A stretch of DNA of 64,000 bases from the NCBI GenBank assembly GCA_016703535.1, contig JADJBV010000001.1, positions 1,550,001 through 1,614,000 on the forward strand. Reading direction: 5' to 3'. This document shows positions 24,094-32,514 of the stretch, one piece after another. A program made the position numbers and the translations under genes. The notes below the pieces were generated by a model. The model saw only the letters and a list, made by a program, of their open reading frames with translations. It was not told the origin of the DNA and made no database searches. The DNA comes from Deltaproteobacteria bacterium. Its GTDB lineage: Bacteria; Myxococcota; Kuafuiibacteriia; Kuafuiibacteriales; Kuafuiibacteriaceae. Position 1 is the stretch's first letter. Each line of letters begins with the position of its first letter.

Positions 24094-26097
24094 GTGACCG
24101 GCTCGGGATCAGAGGCGCCGCTTCGGCCGGGCGCCCAGGTCGGGCCTTATGAGGTCCTGGGGCACCTGGCGACCGGCGGCATGGGTGAGGTCTACCTGGC
24201 CAAACGCCGGGGGATCGGCGGCTTCGAACGTACGGTGGTGTTGAAGATCATGCTTCAGCACCTGACCCACGACGAACGCTTCAGCGCCATGTTCATCGAC
24301 GAGGCCCGGATCTCGTCTCAGCTCAGCCACCCCAACATCGTCCAGGTCTTCGATCTCGGGCGGGCCGAAGGGGGCGCCTTGTACCTGGCGATGGAGCACC
24401 TCCACGGCCAGTCGACCGCGACCTGCCTCAAGCAGTCGGCCCAGTCCCGCACCTATCTGCCCGAGACGACCGTGGCCCGGATCATCTGCGACGCGGTCAG
24501 CGGATTGGCGTATGCCCACGGGGCGGTCGGGCCCGACGGCCAGCCCTTGGGCTTCGTGCACCGGGACGTCAGCCCTGAAAACCTCTTCGTCACCTACGCC
24601 GGCCCGACCAAGGTCCTCGACTTCGGGGTCGCCAAGGTCCGGGATCGGATCTCCAAAACTCAAGCCGGGGAGTTCAAGGGCAAGGTCGGCTACATGGCCC
24701 CGGAGATCATCCGCGGTGAGCCGGTGGACGCCCGGGCCGATCTTTTTAGCGTCGGGGTGGTGCTCTTCGAGATGTTGACCACCCGCCGGCTCTTCCACGC
24801 CGCGGTGCCGGCGACCGCCCTTCATCGGGTGTTGCAGGCGCCGATCCCCGAGGTGCGGCGGGTGCGGCCCGAGGTGGATCCGGAGCTCGATCGTTTGGTG
24901 CAGGAGCTTTTGGTCCGAGATCCGGCGGCCCGGATCCAGAGCGCGGAAGAGGTGGCCGATCGGCTGGAGCGTTGGTTGGCGCCCCGGGAGGGCACCCAAA
25001 AACACGTCGGCCAGTGGATGCGATCCAACTTCGCCGACGCCTTGATGGTCAGCAACCGGATCGTGCAGGCGGCCGAGGGGACCGGCTCGGTCAACCCGGC
25101 GGACCTGGCCGAGGCCCGGCGTTTGGGCGGGGAGGGCCTGGCCGACACCTTGGTGCTGGAGCTCTCCACCGAAGAACGTGAGGGGCAAGAGGCCGCGGCG
25201 ATGGCCCGGGTCGTGGCCTCGGAGGCCGACTCGGATACGGGGTGGATCGAACGTTCATCGATCGGGCGCGGTGCCCTCGGCGTGTTCTTGTCGGTGGCGG
25301 TCGCGGCCGGCCTCGCCTTTTTGGGGTGGCGATACCTCGAGGCTCAGCGGGCCGCCTTTGCCGCCGGGACCACGGTGGCGCCGAGGCTGGTCATCGAGGC
25401 CCCTTTGGCCGAAGGGGATGGCAGCAGCTACTTTCAAGTGAAGCAGGCTGAAGGGGAGGGTCCAGCCCCGGTGTTGTGGGCCTCGGCCTCTCTCCCCGAA
25501 GGCCAAGGGCCGATCCGCGACGCCATCGCCGCTCAACGGGACAAGATCGTCGGCTTGGAGTTGCCTGAGATCCCGGCGCCCCTCGAGGTGGGCGTCTTCG
25601 CCGGGCGGGTCTACGGCACCTACCGCTTGGCCGAAGGGCGGCCCCTGTCCGAGGTCTTGGTCAAGGAGGTGATCCCACCCGAGCGGGGCCGGCACCTCCT
25701 GACCGAACTCGGCGAGATCTTGGCCGAAGCCCACGAGGTGGGGCTGCTCCACGGCGCCCTCGATCCCGGGGTGATCTGGATCGAACGGGGCGATGGGGTC
25801 CGGCTGTTGGCCTTTCAAGGGGGCATGGCCGCGCCGACCCCGCCCTCCCGCTACCGGGCCCCGGAGCAAAAGCCGCTGGAGCCGGGGAGCCCCACCGCGG
25901 ACCAATACGCCCTCGGGGTGTTGGCCGCTGAGCTGCTGAAGTTGTCGGACCAAGAGGCCGCGGTCCGGGTGGCGCCGATCGTGGCTCGGGCCCAGGCCGT
26001 CGAGCCCATCGATCGCTACCGGAGTTATCGAGAGTTTTGGGAGCAGCTCAGCGACGTCCTGGGCAAACGTCCCCTTAAGAAACGCCGTAAGGGTTAA
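24094..26097 (+). CDS. Membrane Ser/Thr protein kinase with a second, degenerate kinase domain after the TM helix
   Basis: The 667-residue protein starts at a GTG preceded by AGGGGA. The first domain (about residues 15-285) is an intact Hanks kinase: GGMGEVYLA loop, Lys near residue 51 (VVLKIM), HRDVSPEN near 156, DFGVAK near 176 and YMAPE near 203. A juxtamembrane stretch leads to one helix, about residues 391-411 (GVFLSVAVAAGLAFLGW). Beyond it, about residues 470-660 look like another kinase lobe pair with dead motifs: HGALDPGVIWI for HRDxKPxNI, LLAFQGG for the DFG strand, then an intact YRAPEQ. A hairpin terminator follows. Confidence 0.85.
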   Translation: MTGSGSEAPLRPGAQVGPYEVLGHLATGGMGEVYLAKRRGIGGFERTVVLKIMLQHLTHDERFSAMFIDEARISSQLSHPNIVQVFDLGRAEGGALYLAMEHLHGQSTATCLKQSAQSRTYLPETTVARIICDAVSGLAYAHGAVGPDGQPLGFVHRDVSPENLFVTYAGPTKVLDFGVAKVRDRISKTQAGEFKGKVGYMAPEIIRGEPVDARADLFSVGVVLFEMLTTRRLFHAAVPATALHRVLQAPIPEVRRVRPEVDPELDRLVQELLVRDPAARIQSAEEVADRLERWLAPREGTQKHVGQWMRSNFADALMVSNRIVQAAEGTGSVNPADLAEARRLGGEGLADTLVLELSTEEREGQEAAAMARVVASEADSDTGWIERSSIGRGALGVFLSVAVAAGLAFLGWRYLEAQRAAFAAGTTVAPRLVIEAPLAEGDGSSYFQVKQAEGEGPAPVLWASASLPEGQGPIRDAIAAQRDKIVGLELPEIPAPLEVGVFAGRVYGTYRLAEGRPLSEVLVKEVIPPERGRHLLTELGEILAEAHEVGLLHGALDPGVIWIERGDGVRLLAFQGGMAAPTPPSRYRAPEQKPLEPGSPTADQYALGVLAAELLKLSDQEAAVRVAPIVARAQAVEPIDRYRSYREFWEQLSDVLGKRPLKKRRKG

Positions 26098-26101
26098 TAC
26101 T

Positions 26102-26140
26102 AGACCAAACCGATTCGTTTGGGGGTCTCTCCGCTTTTTT
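26102..26140 (+). terminator. Hairpin with T-run after the dual-domain kinase gene
   Basis: CCAAAC and GTTTGG form a six-base-pair stem around CGATTC, with AGA/TCT able to extend it across a GGG bulge. Six T's occur at 26135-26140, a few bases after the stem. The gap between stem and T-run makes it imperfect. It begins five bases after the kinase stop codon. Confidence 0.5.
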
Positions 26141-26176
26141 CTCAAGTCCGGCGCCAAGGCGCCGAATCAGCCGTAC

Positions 26177-27229
26177 GTGGAGGCGTTGATCGGCACGGGG
26201 CTGCGGGTCGGCACCACGGTCGCGGAGAAGTACCAGGTCGAAAAGCTCCTGGGCGCCGGGGGGATGGGGGAGGTCTACCAGGCCGAACACGTCTACACCC
26301 GCCGGAAGGTCGCCCTGAAGTTGGTCCAAGCTTCGGTCGCCCGGACGATGCCCGCGGTGGAGGCCCGCTTTTTCCAGGAAGCCCAGGCCGCCGCTTCGGT
26401 GCGCCACACCGCGATCACCGAGGTGCTGGACGCGGGCCGGGAGGCCGACGGCACATTGTATCTGGTCTTCGAGCTCCTCGACGGACAAGACCTGGAGGCC
26501 GCCTTCACCACCTTGTCCTTCCGCCCCGCGGATCTGGTGCGCATCGGCGTGCGGCTCCTCGACGCCCTGGCCGCCACCCACGCCAGCGGCATCCTCCACC
26601 GCGACATCAAGCCGGCCAACATCTTCTTGGCCCGCACGCCCAACGGCGCCACCCAAGTAAAGCTCCTCGACTTCGGGATCGCCAAGCGGATGGACGCGGA
26701 TCGTTCGGTCCCTTCGGAGCGCGGCGCGGTGGTGGGCACTGTCGAGTACATGAGCCCCGAACAAGCGGCCGGGGTCCCCTTGGACGCCCGCTCCGATGTC
26801 TGGTCGGTGGCGGCGGTGTTGTTCCGAGGTTTGGCGGGCCGTCCCCCGTTTATGCCCTGCGACTTTCACCGCATGGTCCTCAAGGTGGCCACCGAAGCGG
26901 CGCCGTCTTTGGCCGACTTCCGCCCGGATCTGCCGGACGACCTGATCGCGGCGATCGATCGGGCCTTGTTGCGGGAGCGCACTCAACGGTGGGCTTCGGC
27001 GGAAGACATGGCCCAAGCCCTGGCGCTCTGCGATCACGCCGAGCTGCACGCCGCGGTTCCCGCCTCCCAGATCCGTTCGCCGGTGCCGGAGGGTCCCTCA
27101 CCGTTGCCCGATACCTACGTGCGGGACACCCAGCGAGAACCCACGCCCGAAACGCCCGCGCGCCGCGGCTCCACCTTGGTGGTCAGGAAACGCAAAGGGG
27201 CCGAGCCCCACGTGACCACCACTTCCTGA
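26177..27229 (+). CDS. Soluble Ser/Thr protein kinase
   Basis: The 350-residue kinase has all catalytic motifs: GAGGMGEVYQA loop, VALKLV lysine, HRDIKPANIFL, DFGIAK and YMSPEQ. The kinase domain ends near residue 285. The remaining tail is Pro/Thr-rich (PTPETPARRGS) with several plausible phosphorylation sites and no membrane helix. It is likely a cytosolic Hanks-type kinase. It follows the dual-domain kinase on the same strand but is separated by a terminator-like hairpin, so it may have its own promoter. Confidence 0.9.
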   Translation: MEALIGTGLRVGTTVAEKYQVEKLLGAGGMGEVYQAEHVYTRRKVALKLVQASVARTMPAVEARFFQEAQAAASVRHTAITEVLDAGREADGTLYLVFELLDGQDLEAAFTTLSFRPADLVRIGVRLLDALAATHASGILHRDIKPANIFLARTPNGATQVKLLDFGIAKRMDADRSVPSERGAVVGTVEYMSPEQAAGVPLDARSDVWSVAAVLFRGLAGRPPFMPCDFHRMVLKVATEAAPSLADFRPDLPDDLIAAIDRALLRERTQRWASAEDMAQALALCDHAELHAAVPASQIRSPVPEGPSPLPDTYVRDTQREPTPETPARRGSTLVVRKRKGAEPHVTTTS

Positions 27230-27357
27230 GCCCGCCCTCGACCACCATTCCACGGCGCTGCGTACCGAGCGCGACCCTCCAGCGAGCCTCACCACGCGGG
27301 TGAGAGAAGTCTCCCCCCGACTTCGACACTATCGAGGCGAGAGGAGACCAACGCTCG

Positions 27358-27639
27358 ATGTTGATCCGAAGTTCTGTCCTGTACGCCGCGGCCCTTTGTG
27401 GGGCCCTGGTCATCACCGCGGGGTGCCAAGCGCAGCCCGAGCCCACCGCGGTCGTCGAAGACCCGAGCCGAACCCAGCCGTGTGCGGTTGGGGCCCCCGC
27501 CAGCGGATCCAACCGCGTGGCTCGCACCCCGTCGCGCCGAGTCGCGGCGACCCCTTGTGTGGATCTCGAAGATCACGAGGCGGCCATGGCCCACATCGAC
27601 GGCCTGATCGAAGAGATCGAGGCGGAGGGAGGCGAGTGA
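27358..27639 (+). CDS. Small lipoprotein coupled to a DUF1800 gene
   Basis: The 93-residue product has a lipoprotein signal (SVLYAAALCGALVITAGC; lipidated Cys at 23), a Pro/Arg-rich middle with two further cysteines (TQPCAVG, ATPCVDL) and an acidic C-terminal helix (HIDGLIEEIEAEGG). GAGGAGA upstream is a good ribosome binding site. Its stop overlaps the start of the DUF1800 gene (TGATG), so the two are co-translated. No family is recognised. It could be a small partner of the exported DUF1800/DUF1501 proteins. Confidence 0.7.
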   Translation: MLIRSSVLYAAALCGALVITAGCQAQPEPTAVVEDPSRTQPCAVGAPASGSNRVARTPSRRVAATPCVDLEDHEAAMAHIDGLIEEIEAEGGE

Positions 27640-29492
27640 TGAAGACCTCGAAATTCCTCCTCCCGGTGCTGGTGGCCGCCGCGATCGTCGCTCCGGAGCG
27701 GGTCCACGCCCAGTGCCTCACCGCCGCCGAAGCGCAGGACTTCCAGCGGGTGCTGCGGGTTCGCCTCGGCGAAAGTGAACTCCCGGTCGAAGACCTCTAC
27801 CGCTTGGCCCACGACAAGTTGGGCTTCGGCGTCAACCCGGAGGGCTCCTTGGCGTCGCCGCCGGCGGGCACCCGAGGTTTTCAGCTCGATCAGCTGGCGG
27901 CTCGGATCGCCGAGTCGTTGACCAACGCCTCCACGGTTCGTCGCAACGTCGAGCTCCAGCTCGGCGAGATCCCGCGGCCCGGCTCTTTCCCGGACCTCCC
28001 CGAGTTGCCGCCCCAGCGATATCGACACGCGGCCTCCACCATGGCCGAGGCGTACACCGAAACCGCTAGGGTCACGGCGTTGTTGGTCGATCTGCGGCAA
28101 CGTTTGGCCGAACTACCGCCCGGACCTGAACGGGATCGCCTGCAGCTCGAGTATGTGCGCGTGCAGCGCTGGCGCACCCGGGTCAATGGTGACCTGGACG
28201 CCGCCGCCCCGGCCCGCCTGATGGCGATGACGACCTTGGGGAGCAACGTCGACCTCAACGGCAGCTTGAGCGAGTTCTGGGCCAACCACTTCAACATCGA
28301 GGCCAAGAAGACCTCCTGGTCGGCGGTGGACTACCGGCGGGTCCTGCAGCGAAGGATGTGCGGCACGTTCAGGGGCTTGTTGACCGCCTCGGCCAAACAC
28401 CCGGGAATGCAGATCTACCTCGACAACTTCCGCTCCAAGAAGGGGCGCATCAACGAGAACTACGGGCGCGAGTTGCTCGAACTTCACACCCTGGGTGACG
28501 ATCTCTACCGCTACTACGATCAAGACGACGTGATCGACGCGGCCCGGGTGCTCACCGGGTGGTCGGTTCAGTTCACCACCGACGCCGCCGGGGTGACGAC
28601 CCCCAGCTTCGGTTTTTACCCGGCCGCCCACGACGGCGCGGCGGTGACGATGTTCGACCGCGCTCCTCGGGGCATCAGCCTGCAGATCCCCGCGGGCAGC
28701 GGCGAATCGGCGGTGACCCGCGGAGAGCAGCTCCTCGGCTACTTGGCCGCTCACCCCTCCACCCGCGCCAACGTCTGCGGCAAGTTGTCCCGTTGGTTGA
28801 TCGGGCGAGCCTTGCCCGAGACGGTGGCCGGGTGCGCCGCCGACGCGGTCTGGGGCGACGACGGTGATCTGACGGCGGTCTATCGCTTCTTGTTGACCCG
28901 GCGCGAGCTCTGGAGCTCCACCGGCGGTCTTTCGGAGGCGGAGGCGCTGGCGTTGCCGCGATCCTACGGCATCGCCCAAAAGACCCCGATCGAGCTGGTG
29001 GCCTCCTCGGCCCGGGCGGTGGCCACGCCCAGCGCGACGGTGTTGACCGATGGCTGGCTCACCGGGGCGGTCGCGGCGGCGACGGGCCTGGGGATCTCTC
29101 CAGCGAAGGTCGCCCCACCCACCGGCTACCCGATCGGCACGGTGTGGTTGTCGGCGGGCCTGGTGATCCGCATGCAGCAGCACCTCTTCAGCCGCGTCGG
29201 CACCGAGCGGCTCGGCTTGCCCGTGGGTGGGGTGGTTCGTCGCGGGGAGGCGCTCGAGGCCGAGATCCGAGGGCGCGTTGTCGCCGCGGGCACCAACAAT
29301 ACGGCCTTGGTCGCGGTGGCCCAAGACCTCCTGCGCAACGGGCTCAAGGCCCCGCCTTCGGTCGCGATCCCGGTCGCCAGCCAACTCGGGGCCTTGACCT
29401 TGTCGGACCAAAACAAGGTGACCCGAGAGGCGGCCCCGGCTCGCACCCTGATCCAGGCCTACCTGGGGAGCGCCCGCTTCACGCGGAAGTGA
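27639..29492 (+). CDS. Exported DUF1800-family protein
   Basis: The 617-residue protein has a signal peptide (FLLPVLVAAAIVAPERVHAQ) and the DUF1800 signature regions: LSEFWANHFNIE, RMCGTFRGLLTASAKHPGM, INENYGRELLELHTLG and DVIDAARVLTGWS, followed by KLSRWLIG. DUF1800 proteins are secreted and almost always paired with DUF1501 partners; their molecular activity is not established. The start overlaps the lipoprotein stop, and the DUF1501 gene starts ten bases after its stop, making a three-gene export unit. Confidence 0.88.
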   Translation: MKTSKFLLPVLVAAAIVAPERVHAQCLTAAEAQDFQRVLRVRLGESELPVEDLYRLAHDKLGFGVNPEGSLASPPAGTRGFQLDQLAARIAESLTNASTVRRNVELQLGEIPRPGSFPDLPELPPQRYRHAASTMAEAYTETARVTALLVDLRQRLAELPPGPERDRLQLEYVRVQRWRTRVNGDLDAAAPARLMAMTTLGSNVDLNGSLSEFWANHFNIEAKKTSWSAVDYRRVLQRRMCGTFRGLLTASAKHPGMQIYLDNFRSKKGRINENYGRELLELHTLGDDLYRYYDQDDVIDAARVLTGWSVQFTTDAAGVTTPSFGFYPAAHDGAAVTMFDRAPRGISLQIPAGSGESAVTRGEQLLGYLAAHPSTRANVCGKLSRWLIGRALPETVAGCAADAVWGDDGDLTAVYRFLLTRRELWSSTGGLSEAEALALPRSYGIAQKTPIELVASSARAVATPSATVLTDGWLTGAVAAATGLGISPAKVAPPTGYPIGTVWLSAGLVIRMQQHLFSRVGTERLGLPVGGVVRRGEALEAEIRGRVVAAGTNNTALVAVAQDLLRNGLKAPPSVAIPVASQLGALTLSDQNKVTREAAPARTLIQAYLGSARFTRK

Positions 29493-29502
29493 GGAGACGA
29501 CG

Positions 29503-30783
29503 ATGACTCAGCTCGAACGACGCAACTTTCTCAAGCTGGCGGCCGGCTCGGCCGTGGCGCTGGGCCTCAACCCGGCCCGGGCCCTGGCTCAGGCCTCGGT
29601 CGCGGATCAGGTCCTCTTCTTCATCTTCCTCCGGGGCGCCCAGGACGGCGTCTCGGTGCTCCACCCCGAACCCGGGGCTTCGGCCCGGCGCACCCGTTAT
29701 CAAAGTTGGCGCGGCGCCGAGACCCGGATCGCCAACGGGATCCCCGTCGGAGGAGGCCTGGCGATGCACCCGGCCTTGGCGCCCTTGTCGCCGCTGCTCA
29801 GCGCCGGCCACTTGAGCTTCGTGCCCGGGATCGGCGGGGCCATCGAAAATCGGTCCCACTTTCAGATGATGGATCTGGTGGAGTCGGGGGCCGGGAACTC
29901 CGCGCCGCTCGCCGACGGGGTGCTCGGCCGGGCCTTGGGCCAGCTGGTCTCCGATGAAGAGCCCCTCGGGGCCCTGGCGCTTTCGGCCAACGTCCCTTAC
30001 GTCTTGCGGCGCACCGGCGCGCCGCCGCCCTTGTCGGTGCCGGATCTCGAGGGCTTCGGCGCCTTGAGTTCGTCCACTCACCGCAGCCACGCCGATCTGC
30101 AGGTCCGGGAGCGCATCTCTCGGCTCTACGTGCCGGCCTCGGGTGTTTGTGGGGCCCAGGCCAAGATGTGTCAGACCGGCCTGCAGGCGGTGGGGGCCAT
30201 CGGCGATCTGCGGACCTTGATCGATGACGCGGCGGTGACGGGCCAGCTGGCCAACGACATCGCTGGGCTCCTGGCCGCCGACAGCGATCGGCGGATCCGC
30301 ATGTTGAGCTTGGATATCGGCGGTTGGGACACCCACAACAACCAAGGCAACGACGCTCAGTCGGGCGGGGCCTTCACCGGGACCTTGGCCAAAAACCTCG
30401 CCGGAGTGGCGGGCTTGTTGCGAGCGCTGCATGACGCGGCGGTGAGCAAAGGTGTGTTCACGCGTTTGACCACCTTGGTGATGACCGAGTTCGGGCGGAC
30501 CACCTTCCAGAACGGCACCCAAGGCACAGATCACGGCTACGGCAGCGTCGGGCTGGTGATGTCCGACGACGTGCGGGCCCGGGTCACGCCGACCGGTTGG
30601 TTCCCGGGTTCACTCAGCGCGCCGTTTTACGCGACCGCCGAGTCGACCCGAGCCCTGCCGAGGTTGATCGAACACCGTCAGGTCTTCGCGGAGGTCTTGC
30701 GCAAGAAGTTCGGCCTGACCGATCTCTCGACCGCTTTGCCGGGCTACACCTACGACACCACCGCGCCAGCGATCTTCGGCTAA
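29503..30783 (+). CDS. Tat-exported DUF1501-family protein
   Basis: The 426-residue protein begins with a twin-arginine signal (LERRNFLKLAAGSAVALG), so it is probably exported folded. DUF1501 features include FLRGAQDGVSVLHP, GLAMHPALAPL, DIGGWDTHNNQG and MTEFGRTTFQNG with TDHGYGS, the last resembling the metal-binding half of alkaline-phosphatase-superfamily enzymes. The DUF1800 partner is immediately upstream. Substrate unknown. The gene ends 22 bases from the convergent kinase gene. Confidence 0.88.
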   Translation: MTQLERRNFLKLAAGSAVALGLNPARALAQASVADQVLFFIFLRGAQDGVSVLHPEPGASARRTRYQSWRGAETRIANGIPVGGGLAMHPALAPLSPLLSAGHLSFVPGIGGAIENRSHFQMMDLVESGAGNSAPLADGVLGRALGQLVSDEEPLGALALSANVPYVLRRTGAPPPLSVPDLEGFGALSSSTHRSHADLQVRERISRLYVPASGVCGAQAKMCQTGLQAVGAIGDLRTLIDDAAVTGQLANDIAGLLAADSDRRIRMLSLDIGGWDTHNNQGNDAQSGGAFTGTLAKNLAGVAGLLRALHDAAVSKGVFTRLTTLVMTEFGRTTFQNGTQGTDHGYGSVGLVMSDDVRARVTPTGWFPGSLSAPFYATAESTRALPRLIEHRQVFAEVLRKKFGLTDLSTALPGYTYDTTAPAIFG

Positions 30784-30805
30784 GGGCCCTCGAGGCCGAC
30801 AGGGA

Positions 30806-32500
30806 TCACGGCGCCTGCAGCCGCTCGATCGCCTTCTCCAGGGAGCTCAGGTCTTCGGCCGCAGAGGCCAAGAAGAGGAGGCGCTCGACCTCTTGGCGTC
30901 GCTCCGGATCGGGGAGCTCGGCGGCCCGTTGGCGGACCAGGGCCAAGAGGCGGCGAAAGGCGGCGGGATCGGGTTGCTGCTGCAACGCCGCCAGGCTGGT
31001 GCTGAGTTCGCTTGGGCCGGAGTTCGCCGTTCTTTTGGCGCCACCGCTCTTTTTGGGCGCTCTCCCGGCCTCGGGCGGGGTGGGGCTCGCCTCGTCTTGG
31101 GCGGGCGCTTCGAGTTCGGTTTGGGTGGCGTTGGGCAGGGGGACCACAACCGTACCTTGGGGCGGCGACCCTTTCGGGGCTCCGGTGTTGAGCTCTGCCG
31201 GGGCGCCCCCAGGATGCGCCCCGAGCCGCATCCCCGCGGCCGTGCCGACGATCAGCGCCGCCGCAAACAGAGGGAACATCCAGGGACGCCAGGATCGAGG
31301 CCGGGCGCCGACGGCCGGTCGGGTGACGGTCCGGGGCAGGTACTGATTTTCGGTGGTGCGGGTGGCGCCCGCACCGTCGTCGGGTGGCACGACGGTCACC
31401 AAGGGGCGGTCGACCCGGGTAGGACCAGGGCGCTCCTCGACCAAGGTGGCAACGGTGCCTCGGTCCAAGCGGACGGAGTCGACCTCGGTCGCGTCGAGGG
31501 GAGGCTCTGGGAAGCGCGCCTGCCGAGCTTCGACGGGCTGGGTCGTGCTCCAGTCGATCGTCTCGCCGCGGACCTCGGTCGGGAGGGCGGTGGGCGAACC
31601 CAGGGGCGGGGGCCCCGCTTCGGCGAGGGCCTGGGCCAACTCTCGGCCGAAGGTGATCATCGAGGTTTGGCGTTGTTGCGGTTCGATCGCCAAAGCTCGG
31701 GCGAAGAACCCATCGATCTTTGGCCCCAACCACGGGGCGACGACGAAGGCGCTGGGCCGAGGCCCGCTGGTGATGCGCGTGATGATCTGGACCGGCGTGT
31801 TGTCCACCACCCTGGCTGGCTCGGCGACCGAAAGGAGCCCGCCGCTTTCACTCTTGGCCCAGGCCCGGTGCAGGGTCAGGCATTCGTAGACCACCACCGC
31901 CAAGGAGAAGAGATCGCTGCGGGCGTCGATCGCGTGACCGAGGCTTTGCTCCGGCGAGAGGTAAAAGAGTGAGCCGATCATTCGGCCCAAGGTGGTGGCC
32001 GCGGTCGCCGGGGTGTCGGTCAGTCGCGCCACCCCAAAGTCCAGGATCCGGAGGCGTCCGCCGCGATCCAACACCAGGTTCTCCGGCTTCAGATCCCGGT
32101 GGATGACGTTCTGATCGTGAGCTTCGGTCAAGGCACCCAAGATCGGGGCGAACAACTCCAGCAGCTCGGCGGCCGCGAACGGACGCCGCTCCAGGGCGCG
32201 CCGGGCCAAGTGGACCCGCAGGGTCTCGCCTTCGACCAGCTCCAACACCACAAACGGCAAGCGACCGATCAGGCCTTCGCCCAAAAAACGGACGATGGCG
32301 GGGTGGTGCAGGCGACCGAGGGCCTCGACCTCTCGACGGGTGCGGTGACTCCCTTCTCGGTGCATCACCTTGAGGGCGACCGGACGACCCTCTTCTTGAT
32401 CGTACGCGGCCCAAACTTGCCCGGAACCGCCGCGGCCCAGCAGGGACTCGAGCCGGTAACGCTCCTCGAGAATTGCGCCGGCCTGGAGGCTGGCCTCCAC
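30806..32500 (-). CDS. Membrane Ser/Thr protein kinase
   Basis: The 564-residue protein has an intact N-terminal kinase: GRGGSGQVWAA loop, VALKVM lysine, HRDLKPENLVL near residue 134, DFGVARL and YLSPEQ. A Thr/Pro-rich linker follows, then one membrane helix near residue 405 (WMFPLFAAALIVGTAAG). The last 140 residues are extracytoplasmic: Pro/Thr-rich, then helical (AALQQQPDPAAFRRLLALV). GTG 32500 was chosen because the open frame beyond it is an Arg/Pro-rich shadow of the divergent lipoprotein gene. The two starts are only 14 bases apart. Confidence 0.87.
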   Translation of the reverse strand: MEASLQAGAILEERYRLESLLGRGGSGQVWAAYDQEEGRPVALKVMHREGSHRTRREVEALGRLHHPAIVRFLGEGLIGRLPFVVLELVEGETLRVHLARRALERRPFAAAELLELFAPILGALTEAHDQNVIHRDLKPENLVLDRGGRLRILDFGVARLTDTPATAATTLGRMIGSLFYLSPEQSLGHAIDARSDLFSLAVVVYECLTLHRAWAKSESGGLLSVAEPARVVDNTPVQIITRITSGPRPSAFVVAPWLGPKIDGFFARALAIEPQQRQTSMITFGRELAQALAEAGPPPLGSPTALPTEVRGETIDWSTTQPVEARQARFPEPPLDATEVDSVRLDRGTVATLVEERPGPTRVDRPLVTVVPPDDGAGATRTTENQYLPRTVTRPAVGARPRSWRPWMFPLFAAALIVGTAAGMRLGAHPGGAPAELNTGAPKGSPPQGTVVVPLPNATQTELEAPAQDEASPTPPEAGRAPKKSGGAKRTANSGPSELSTSLAALQQQPDPAAFRRLLALVRQRAAELPDPERRQEVERLLFLASAAEDLSSLEKAIERLQAP

Positions 32501-32514
32501 TTGGGGAGAGTATA

